A stretch of 64,000 nt of DNA from Neoscytalidium dimidiatum (taxonomy: Eukaryota; Ascomycota; Dothideomycetes; Botryosphaeriales; Botryosphaeriaceae), in the NCBI GenBank assembly GCA_037367355.1, contig CM074703.1, forward strand, positions 2,852,001 to 2,916,000, written 5' to 3'. Position 1 is the stretch's first letter. Every line of letters begins with the position of its first letter. Both the position numbers and the translations under genes were made by a program. Under the pieces are notes generated by a model. It did no database searches and had not been told where the DNA came from. It saw only the letters and a program-made list of their open reading frames with translations. Positions 42,853 to 52,291 of this stretch are shown one piece after another.

Positions 42853-44279
42853 TCACAACTCCGTGCCCAAAACATCCAACAGCCCCTTCTCCCGCAACCC
42901 CAGCTCCTCGTCCACCTTCCTCCACACCGCCAGCCCACACCCCCTATCCCGCACATGCGGCATCGGCTCCTCCTCCCACACCCTATTCCAGTACCTCCCG
43001 CCACCCCTCCCCTTCGGCCCGCCCACCCCCTGCACGCGCGGATCCGGCCCGGCCTCCTCGCTGACGGCCGCGTGCAGGATGGCCAGCGCGCCCTGCTCCT
43101 CCGAGATGCCGAACAGCCAGGCCATCACCCTGGCCACGGCGCTCTTGACCGGGCCCAGCCGATCCCCGCCGTTCAGGTTCCAGATGCCGGAGTTGACGTA
43201 GCCCGGATGCACGCCCTGGACGGTGACGTGGCGGAGGCGCGGGCGGGCGAGCAGGCGGCGCTGCAGCTCGGCGAGCCAGACCTGGAAGTAGAGCTTGTTG
43301 TTCATGTAGAACCGGACGCCCTCGGCGCCCGGGCCGCCGCGCTCGGCGTTGAAGTTGGCCAGGTCGAAGGCGCCGAGGTAGTGGAAGCAGCTGGTGGTGC
43401 AGACGATGCGCGGGGCCGGGGCGCGGGCGAGGGAGGGGAGCAGGCGGAGGGTGAGGAGGACGTGGGAGAGGAAGTTGACCTGGAGGGTTCGGGCGTCAGT
43501 GGGTGGGTGTTCTGTCCTGTTCCTCTCTGCAGTGGCCGGAGGAAAACCGTCTTTCGCAAGGGTGGCTAGGTTGTTAAGGTGGACTGGGCAGTTCTCCACT
43601 GAAGTGATTGTTTGGGATAGGTTTTGTGTGCAATGACTTTTTTTTTTTAAAAAAAAAAAAATCTTCTTCTTCTTCTCATCGACGCAGCGTTCTCGAGTCG
43701 AATGGGGGAACATCTCGCACCCGCATTCGGTAATTACCAAACAACAGCAACAACACCACCACTCACCTGATGAATGACCTCAAACCCATCCCCCGTCCTA
43801 CACACTCCGCCGCTGCCCCCCGGACTACTCCCAATGCCGGCATTATTACACAATACATCCAGCGCCCGCCCGGTCGCGACCCACCTCTCGGCGAGCCTCT
43901 CGACGCTGGCCAGATCCGCGAAGTCGACCTCCCACCACTCGACGACGCTCTTGGCGTGCCCGGCGCCGCGGGCGGCGGCGACGCACTCGGCGACGACGAG
44001 CGAGGGGTGCGGCTCGGTGGCGGGCGGGTCGGGGCGGCAGGCGAGCACGAGGTGGGCGCCCCAGGCGGCGAGGCGGGCAGCGGCCGCGCGCCCGATGCCG
44101 CTGTTGGCGCCGGAGACGAGGACCCATCTGCCGCGCAGGTCGGCGGGCGGGACGGACGCGCGGGCGCGGGTGGCGCCTTTGGCGTTTTGGGCGTGGATCC
44201 ACGTGGTGGAGGGGTTTGGGATCGTGGCCGGGGTGGTGGTGGTGGTGGTTGGTGGGGGTGGGGGGGTGTCGTCTGCCAT
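42853..44279 (-). CDS. Short-chain dehydrogenase/reductase
   Basis: Two exons (44279-43767, 43479-42853) give 379 residues. The NAD(P)-binding motif is SGANSGIG (57-64), followed by LCNNAGIG. The catalytic residues are Ser201 (IVCTTS), Tyr229 and Lys233 (YMNNK). A C-terminal extension beyond the core (GVHPGYVNSGIW, then a Trp/Arg-rich tail) resembles fungal retinol-dehydrogenase-like or WW-domain-oxidoreductase-like SDRs. The N-terminus is Pro/Thr-rich low complexity. The single intron is 287 bp, unusually long for this window, and contains a T11-A13 run. The substrate is unknown. The gene is divergent from the fifth CHORD-like gene. Confidence 0.88.
43638..43661 (+). repeat. T11-A13 homopolymer pair in the SDR intron
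   Basis: Eleven T followed directly by thirteen A within the long SDR intron. A perfect self-complementary T/A tract of this kind can be a replication-slippage site or the poly-A scar of an inserted element. Confidence 0.95.
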
Positions 44280-44769
44280 TATTGCCGGTTTGGGGTTTTT
44301 TTTCTAAGGTGTGAGATGGAGGGGGGATGAGGTAAGAAGGATTTTTCAAGGTGATGGGATAATTTTGGGAGGGGGTTGTGCTCTTGGCGGGTGTGTGGTG
44401 GGAAATGGTGTTTCGGTGGGCATGGTCCGTTCGTCTCCGTCGTGGTGATATGGATACTTTTTTTACGGTAGGATGGTCGATGGCATGAGGTCTCGATACG
44501 GCCGCATATGGAGGAGCTGATAGTGCAAGGGCGGGCCGAGGTATCTGCTGAAACTGGAAGAAGAATGTTGTGAAGGCTCGGGATGGGTGTTTCTGAGTGG
44601 GAGGAATGCGATTGGAGCATGCAAAAGCAGCAACAACGGTTGCGGCCGTAGGATTCCCAAGCTCTGTCCTGACAATCCCTGTCAAGGTGTGGCGGTGGAT
44701 GAGGCGAGTGAGGTCTCTCGCGCAGAGTGTGGGGTGGAGGGGTCAGGGTGTCAAGGGTGGGGGCCGGGG

Positions 44770-44792
44770 CCAGGGCCAGGGCCAGGGCAGGG
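44770..44792 (+). repeat. CCAGGG hexamer minisatellite
   Basis: Three CCAGGG units plus a partial fourth lie within the SDR-copy E divergent region, in a G-rich run that could form unusual structures. Confidence 0.8.
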
Positions 44793-45258
44793 TGCTGCGA
44801 GGCCGATAACCGAGCACGTGTTTGCCCAACGATCCTGGGTCTGGGCAGGGCGCTGACAAGGGCGGCAGGGCGTCAGCTGCAGTCCAGGCCGCAAATTGGC
44901 CGATCAAGCACTCTGCTCAGCGCTCATTGTTTGCGATGATTGACGCGTCTTTGTTGCGCGGCACGTGAGTGCAGTGGACGCTGAGTCACCATACAAAGCG
45001 CACCCCAAAGCGCTGCAGCCCGTTTCTCCGCCACGAGACCGAAGCAACAGCTTCGACGCGCTGTTGTGGCCGACGGACAGAGCTGTGCACCCCTGCACGA
45101 GGACGGACGCCGGCCACGTGGCCGCCGCCTGGGTACCGACCAGCACAGAGGCCAGATCTGAGCAGCGACGCATCCCGAGGGGGCGGACAGGCTCCAAGTC
45201 AGGGGTTTCAGAAAAAGCCAAAATCACGCGCCGACGAGCGAACCACTGATCTGGTGTC

Positions 45259-45283
45259 GCTGCTGCTGCTGCTGCTGCTGCTG
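45259..45283 (+). repeat. GCT/CTG trinucleotide microsatellite
   Basis: Eight uninterrupted GCT units, followed by degenerate ones, lie about 220 bp upstream of the copy E start codon, probably in its leader or promoter. Confidence 0.9.
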
Positions 45284-45499
45284 TCGCTGTCGCTGCTACC
45301 GCTGCCGCTGCGACAAACGCGCGTGTGCACCCGCACCCGCGTCCGCACCCGCACTTGCACTACCTTCCTCGGCCCATCGAACCCCGTCCGCTCTTTACCA
45401 CCAAATCGACACCTTGCCCTGCGTCACGTCGCCCAGATCGCCCTCAGCGCCCCAGATCTGCCGTTTTGCTGCCTGCCTGCCTGCCCGCCGCCGCCCACC

Positions 45500-46104
45500 A
45501 TGACCTCCCGGGCCCTGCTCGAAGCCATTGATTACGCAAGCCATGACCGTCTGAAGATGACCCTCAAGGCCATCTGCGAGAAGTCGGCCGTCGCCCGCGA
45601 GCTCGTCGGCCACGAGCTGATGGTCGACTCGAGGAGCAGCAGCGAGGAGCCCTTCCATTCCGCCTTCCCGTCTGTGCTCCCCATGTCCGCCGTGCTGGGC
45701 GCCAATAGTGCCGTCGCCCCCAGCAGGAAGCGCCCCAGCATCCAGTTCATCGAGTGCACCCGCTGCAACAGGAAATTCGACACCCTCGCCGACAATAATG
45801 TCGGCGAGTGCGTGTGGCATGACGGTGCGTATGGACTCTTTTCTTTTTTGCCGCCATTTTTAGCAGCCGGTCAGCTGATCCGCCATCAGGCACTCTCGCC
45901 GTCGACTTCAACCACGAAGTCTGGGCTGACTGGTGTGAAAACACGTACGGCCCGCTCAACTGCGAGCAAAATATGAGGAACAACCTCCATGAAGTTCCTG
46001 AAGGCTTCGTCTGGAGCTGCTGCGGCGGCCGAGGTGACTCACACGGCTGCCGACGAGGTCCCCATCAGGCCCGAGAGGTTTCCATCAAAAGAGTGAGGAT
46101 CTGA
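45500..46104 (+). CDS. Small CHORD-like zinc-binding protein, dispersed copy E
   Basis: Two exons (45500-45824, 45890-46104; intron 65 bp with a GCTGAT branch point) give 179 residues. The putative ligands are Cys86, Cys89, Cys104, His107, Cys152, Cys153, Cys162 and His167 (CTRCNRKFDT, CVWHDG, VPEGFVWSCC, GCRRGPH). The intron interrupts the domain at the same codon phase and position as in the four-gene array. The N-terminal helices (ASHDRLKMTLKAICEKSAVA) and the basic end IKRVRI are also shared. The linker is longer than in the array, and one extra residue lies between the second and third ligands. It is on the opposite strand, 4.9 kb from the array, beyond a decayed NLR gene and an SDR gene. 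Confidence 0.83.
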
Positions 46105-49028
46105 TCGATCTTCTACTTCGTCCCCCAATCATCAGATCCTCCGGTTTCGAAACTACCCGAAAACCGGAGCATAACGAATTTGCCACAGTAAACAGCAAAG
46201 CCTGAACCAGGAATTTTCTTCGCAACTCACGGGATCGTTCTTCTCCGAGGGCTACCCCTATGACCTACCGCAGCACCAATTCACATGGTGTTGCTCTCCC
46301 CTCTTGACTGGATTCTCTTCAGGACCCAGGATCTGCTTTCGTCGTTTCCGTCCGACGTTTGATGATTTAATTTGACATTTGTACAAAGACCGAGCTTATG
46401 TCCGACGCTATTATGTTCCACGACAGGCGCAAGAGAGGAGACCCGAAATCCTATAAGGGGGTACTAAACCAAACGTGCAATTTCTGGGTTTTGCGGGAAA
46501 AAGGCGTTCCTCATCCTGGAAGCATGCAGGGTCTCGCATTTGGCTCGGTGTTTTGGCGTTTCGCATAGTTGCGTTAACTTTATCATGACTGTACTATACG
46601 CATCCGACAGGTTCTTTTTCAGGATGTTGACGCGACCCTAGCAATCGTGCATCGGTTGGTTATCAGATGACTACATGGCATTTCACCAGTCATCCCTTGA
46701 CAGGATTCAAGATCCATACCGCATCTAGAATAAACCAAGGAGCTTTGACATGAGGAGAATGGATCTCATAACCTCTCAGCCATCATTTCACTCCCCTTTC
46801 GCTTCGCTTAGGATAACTTGTGTGAATGTGCCTCCTGCTGTTAATGCCTCGGCTTATTCCGTCATGAAAAGTTGTTTTTAATTATCCTCGACAGACTTAC
46901 GATCCGGGCCGCCCATCGTCATTGGTTCGCATCGATTGAAAGAAGTAAGAACAATTTTCCCTCGATAGTAAAGCAAGCAACCGTGGCTTCTCCAAATAGA
47001 CACCTACATACTCTTCTAATTATATGCGCTGCGATAACGTAGCTGTTGCGGAGGAGATAGAGGCTGTGAAGGCATCCGAAATCCTAAGGAGCAATGCAAT
47101 GACGCACCCTGCCTCACCAAATCACTTTGTTGCCTGCTGGACGCTGAAGCTAAATATGATATACTGCTATGTAAGGGTACGAAAGCTACTCTAAACAGAT
47201 CCATATGCTTGGTCGAAGTCCAGGTTCTCATAGCCAATTTTATCAAATCGCCGGTGGGGGAGTTGACTGACACACTGAAAACTTTCAACGCCACGGTCTT
47301 GGAACATGGATGCAGCTCAAAGGTAAACTATCTACCGAATCTCTTGTATATTGTATAATATTAAGCGTGCGAATTGGTGTCGTGATACAGATATTACTAG
47401 GGGGAGAGTGAGTAAGAAGCCTCTGGAAACTCGACACCATGAGCTTGGTTTGCGGGAGCGGTATCTATCATCGCGAAATGTGCCGAGCTGATTTTAGAAA
47501 GATGTCCTAGAGCATCTTCTATAAGTACACTTCTGTTGCATCTCACTATCGCTGTGGAAGCTTAGGAGGGCCTTTGCCGGGTTGCCACCGTATCTATAAC
47601 TCATTGCTAATAACTCTCTGCATTTGTCTAGAGCAGATAAGCATTTGACACATAGTTATACGACTACTGAGGCTTGATGGGTCTAAAGCATCCAGCCCTC
47701 CAGAACTCCATGCGGTGTATGAGCCGGGGAACTATCTTCAGGTGAGAGCCCTTGTGTCAGTGATTATCTACCGAACTCCGATTCTCAATGCCAGAGATAG
47801 ACATATTCGGAGCCGGGCCGATGCATGAGCTGGGGAGAGGCCGGTTTAAAAAAAAATACGGACCGCACACAGGTCCGAGCTACTTTAAAAATAGAAGTCA
47901 CATTTGCCTCTTCTACCTCAAATAATGATGCACATATCACAAAGCAAATACCGTATATTTAAATGAATCTTATTTATAACGGCTCCTGTTAACAAGCACT
48001 CTTCAGTCAACCTGACAAAGACAAGCTTGGGCTCAAATACCAGATAAGCCTTTTGGTCCATCGAATCGGCGTCCATCTTCTACGATAGATTCAGATTGAA
48101 GCTTTATATATTGCATTCTATTAGACTAATATGATTATAATGTGTATAATGTGACTTTTGTACCGATGATGAGTAAAAGGAGGGAATCATCGTGTTGATG
48201 AAGACCACCGATATGACTTGATTGAATGAATGAAATGTACACTAATAAATGAATGGCACAATACGGTCAGCGTCTGTCAAAACACCATTACGTGGGCTAT
48301 TGAATGTGCTATTGATGTGTCAGATACTAGGGTTCAGATGCCGGCCTTACCAACTTGTACATTGGTACTGACATTTTATCCACCAAGGTCACACTCGAGA
48401 TAGCAGGTCATGCTACCACGTACCAATATGGAGACAGGCTTGCGTACATGTAAATTCCAAGTGTTCGCAGCTACTGATATTCGTGTTGATATGGAACAGC
48501 TTCATGAGCTTTACTTTCACCGATGACTCTCCACAGAGCGTCATTTCAAACTTCGCAGCTGAGCCATGTGCCAAATTTACTAAGCTGAAATGCAGCGCAG
48601 GAATGGAGGTCTACGTCAATGATGCTCATGGAGACACAGGTCTTGAGGCTAGGTATAGAACATAGAATCTACCTAAGCTTAAACGAATGAAGAGAGCATT
48701 TGGGGCGCACAATAGGGTTGCTTTTTTTTTTTTTTACACCAGCGGCTTTACTCCTTAAAGTTAGAACTAAATCAAACAGAAATTTCTGGTCCTCAGGAGT
48801 GCACAATATAAAAATTACGACCAAAATGCCCACGATGTAAAACCGCGTTGGCTCCGCTCCTCTTGTGCGAGGGTCTCCTATGATGATAATTTGATACGGG
48901 GAAGTAGACGGAGACTCTTCACCCTCATATAATTAATCCCATGCCCGTCTTTATTTTCAGTTTCAAAAAGTACACTTTCATAGACTATACATTCAATGGT
49001 TAAATTAGCTAGAAAACCTACGACACAG
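46105..49028. other. AT-rich gene desert
   Basis: 2.9 kb without a recognisable gene, the longest in the window. Base composition is clearly AT-rich, with A9 near 47851-47859 and a T run at about 48722-48735. Short peptides around 47090-47300 vaguely recall ankyrin-like LLDAEAKYDILL wording but are too weak to call. It may be a decayed repeat or transposon relic; no terminal repeats, transposase or reverse-transcriptase motifs were seen. Confidence 0.5.
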
Positions 49029-50240
49029 TTAACCTACAGTCTTCCTCGGCAAAACCTTCGCCTCCTCCAGCTCATCAAAGACCTCTTCAAATTTCCCCCA
49101 TGTATCCTGATATCCCGTCCAACCCATCTTCCTTGCCTTACTCATACTAGCTACAATATCAAAATTTCCGCCAAGCACAAAGCCTCGCAAAATCCCACGC
49201 CGCCTTATTCAAAGCCTCCTTCTCCAGCCCTTCCCTTCCCGCCAGCTTTTCCCACGCGGCTCTCACGTCCTCCTTCTTACCCCACTCCACTAGATCGATC
49301 CTCGCCTGCAACCTCGACGGCGGCGGCGACAGAGCCTTCTTCGCCAACCCCATCTCCCGCGCCACCGACCGACACCGGCGGGCTCCTCCCGCAGCCGCAC
49401 GCCCCGCCGCGTCCGGCGCGGGCCGCTCGAACTGGTCCGCCTCAGGCACGCGGAGCCCGTTTGCCGCCGCGCCAGCCTCGGGCACGTCGTCTGCCAGCTC
49501 TGCGCGTCGTCGCCGTTCGCCACGCGGGGTGCGGTTCCAGCGCCGCCCGCCCAGCGCGCATGCATGGGCGCCGACCTGTAGCTGTTGTGCATGAGGTAGA
49601 ACGCCTGCGCGCCCGGGAATGGCAGCTCCGGCCCGCTGCCGCTGCCGCTGCCGCCGCCGCCGCCCAGCTGGCGGTGCAGGGCGGCGAAGATGCACAGGCA
49701 GGTGGACAGTTCATGAAGTTGCCCTTCGCGCAGCCGAGCAACGTCGTTGGGGTAAGTGACGGTCCAGCCGATGGGGCGGGTGGGAGGCGCAAAAGCCGTG
49801 CAGGGTGCGCTACTGGTGGTAGTAGAAGTTGGGTGGGGTGGGTGGCTCCGAGAAGCATGGGTCGGTTTCTTCGAGCCGGTTTTTGGGTTGTGGGGAAGAA
49901 AGGGGGGAGGGAGCCTAGGTGCACGCCGTATTGTCCGGCGCCGCAGATGAGGACGATGCGTTTGAGGTTGGGGGCCGCGTTGCTGAGCGCAATGGGCGCG
50001 GAGGAAGTTGGAGAGCATGTCACCTGTGAGGATTTCGTCTGTTTGCGAAGCGATGGTGGAAGGGGGGAGGGGTTTCTGACCGTTGACGCGGCTTTGGTCT
50101 TCCTGCGTTTCTTTCTGAAGGTATGCAGCGAAGAAGCTGTATTCAGCTTTGAAATCCTGTTCTGTAAGCTCCTTTGCCATGTCCTCCGCAGAGGGGCTGT
50201 GATCAATGTGGTTGTCTGGATAAGAGTCAATGATCTGCAA
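49029..50240 (-). pseudogene. Decayed PRISE-type SDR (progesterone 5-beta-reductase-like)
   Basis: Segments of one atypical SDR are readable in order across frames: SPSAEDMAKELTEQDFKAEY with FFAAYLQK; ALSNAAPNLKRIVLICGAGQ with YGVHLG; PPTPPNFYYHQ; IGWTVTYPNDV; ELPFPGAQAFYLMHNSY; NGDDAQSWQTTCPRLA; VPEADQFERPAP; and the C-terminal GFVLGGNFDIVASMSKARKM then GWTGYQDTWGKFEEVFDELE. These match PRISE/iridoid-synthase-like proteins. Breaks include loss of the N-terminal Gly-rich NAD-binding region, a frame change near 49998, an in-frame TAG at 49810-49812 where relatives have Gln, and frame changes near 49770, 49550, 49450 and 49180. The gene cannot make a full product. Confidence 0.82.
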
Positions 50241-50397
50241 TCCGCCTCCTCGTGACTGACTTACGCTTGACATTTGGTGGGTAGGACTCCTTCTTTGACC
50301 TTGAAAGCGCATGCACAGGAGTCCATTGTTGAGGATCCTTTCACAGCTCACGGAATATCTCACGGCCGAGAATGCCTGCTCGAGTAAGGAAATTAAC

Positions 50398-50997
50398 TCA
50401 AAATATATGGAAGTAACCGATTTCAGCATTCTTGTACTCCTTTGCTTCCATTGCTCCCATAAAGATGTTATCGGTTACGTAACGGAAGGAGTCGATAGTC
50501 GGACGCTCGTCAAAAACCATAGCTGCAGAGACGACACCATGATATTTCACCTTGAAGAACTTCGTGGAGAGAATGCGTTAGGCTCAGACAGAGGATATAA
50601 CATAAAGCAATCACAGCAACTTACCTTCGCAGGCCCCCACGTATCCGAAACGGTTTTCTTGCCATCAGGGCCGTAGAAAACGACTGGAATGGCGTCCGTC
50701 GCGCTTCTGAAGTTCTTCCCCGCCCACCGAGCTTCCAACAGCCAGGAGGTCACCGGGTGGTCGTACTCGAATCCTCCTCCGTTCCATTCACCAATCATAT
50801 CCTCTATAGAGACTAGCTTGAGCCGGTAATGGAGAGCCCGGAGTTCCGCAGGGTCGCAGCGGCCACTGCCCTCGATGCGGGCGATAATTTGGTGTTCAGG
50901 GCTACGAAGATCATTATTGAAAGTGAGGATCAAGAATACAGTTCGGGCACATGGGTACACACGTTACCATAACGTAGAGTACTTTCGGTTGTTCCAT
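50398..50997 (-). CDS. GXWXG/DUF4334 family protein
   Basis: Three exons (50997-50963, 50901-50625, 50559-50398) give 157 residues. The GXWXG domain motif is MIGEWNGGGFEYDHP (Gly49, Trp51, Gly53), followed by a WAGKNFRSATDAIPVVF block. The DUF4334 part in exon 3 reads VKYHGVVSAAMVFDERPTID, then FRYVTDNIFMGAMEAKEY. Exon 3 begins after a CTAACG branch point and ends in a short aromatic tail. Exon 1 (11 codons plus two bases) uses a GTGTGT donor; nearer GT sites give the wrong phase. The family function is not established. It sits directly upstream, on the same strand, of the decayed PRISE-type SDR. Confidence 0.8.
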
Positions 50998-52291
50998 AAT
51001 TACGAAATTGAACAATAAGAAAAAGAATTTTCACCTACTTTCTTTTAAGTAGACATAAGCGTAGGTAGAATAGTGACCACGTCATATGATAATACTGTTA
51101 ATAACGAGCAAACTGGTAACGTCAAACAATTGCATACGCCTTCACCACAAAAGTCTGATCGTTTTCCGAGGCTTATTCAATCTGCACAGATATTTTGAAG
51201 TCTTTGGACTATATCATCATATGCTGTCATATTCCATTACGTTTCCTATAATACAGGCACGTAGTTAAATGTAAGTGAGAGCAGGGTCTCATGTGGGGCC
51301 GCACAACTGCAGTGAGTGAGGTGGCAAAGTGAACCGGAATGTAAACGTCGGAGCGACAGCTGGCCGAAGGTACCAGGTCAGTGGCTCTTGTGTGCTGATG
51401 CAGGTATGCGCGGAGTTATTGGCCAGCGATTCTAGGCAGTAGTAAGCAGCATCTCCAGTGTGGCTGGGGCCTGTCAGCTGCGTGTAGGTACCGGAAATTG
51501 AAGATCCGACCGCACTTCAATAAGCTGAGCACTCCACCAGATTGCTTGATGAACAGAGGACTTCTGCAAGCATAGGTAGGGAGAAGGATGCGTTCGGTGC
51601 TGACTCGCAGGCCGGATAAAATCAGATTGCTGGAGAGGTGCAGTATGATTGGAAAGTGAGATGGTTGCAAGGGCATGGCCGCCGAAGACAGGTGGCAGGC
51701 CAAAGGCAGTGAATGGTGTGAGCTGCGGTTTCGGCTGACGGGCGCACAGGGTCGAGGGAGGTTGGCTGGTAGAAAATGGTGGAAATGCGTGGTGTCCGGG
51801 ATCGCTCGTACGGCCGGGTCTAAGGGCGGAGGACCGACAGGCAGGGTCTTGGGAGATGTCGTTGCCGCTTTCGGTTAGATTTGCGCGAGAGCGGGTCGAG
51901 GCCAGGAGATGTCGCCCCAGAGAAACGGGCCACAACAAATCAGCGGCATCACAGGCCGAAGCCGACCGTTCCAACAGCGGCTTGCCGAGACGCACCTGAT
52001 TCGGCGCCGGAACGCCTCGCAAGCTTAGCCTTAATGGGCAATCCTACGCCAAACTACTTTGGTGGCATGTATCGCGTTGCTGCCGCCTGCGCTACAACCA
52101 CAGCTTGAGTCCGCCGTGTCTTGCTGCTGGTGCTGCCCGTGTCTAAGCTCTGACCTGCTCCGACTTCCAGTCCTTTGCGAATCCACCTTCCGAACCTGCC
52201 CCGCCGACCGACCAGCCAGCCTTTCGCCTCCCGCCAAATCCTCTCCTAGCCCGCCGCTGCTGCCATCGCGCGCGCGTAAGCCGGCCTCGCC
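50998..52291. other. Intergenic region, divergent promoters
   Basis: 1.29 kb between the GXWXG start (minus) and a Zn2Cys6 gene start (plus). The first 300 bp are AT-rich and the rest GC-richer. No coding potential is recognised. Confidence 0.55.

Larger units (their letters stand above)
44280..45499. promoter_or_regulatory. Divergent promoter region between SDR and CHORD-like copy E
   Basis: 1.22 kb between two start codons on opposite strands. It holds a small GGGCCA-type minisatellite at 44770-44792 and a CTG tract at 45259-45283. No gene is recognised on either strand; long open frames here are GC-driven. Confidence 0.5.

Noticed and set aside
42853..43740. Reading the SDR second exon through the intron as one 295-residue protein
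   Set aside because: The upstream part crosses homopolymer tracts and has no SDR similarity; splicing to the 44279-43767 exon gives a complete SDR fold.
44280..45500. Long GC-rich open frames between the SDR and copy E genes
   Set aside because: They arise from lack of stop codons in GC-rich and repeat DNA and show no conserved motif.
46990..47300. Possible ankyrin-like fragment in the gene desert
   Set aside because: Only one short stretch resembles a repeat; not enough to separate it from chance.
51474..52022. 182-codon minus-strand frame upstream of the third Zn2Cys6 gene
   Set aside because: No motif, Ser/Pro/Leu-rich by composition, located where the divergent promoters should be.
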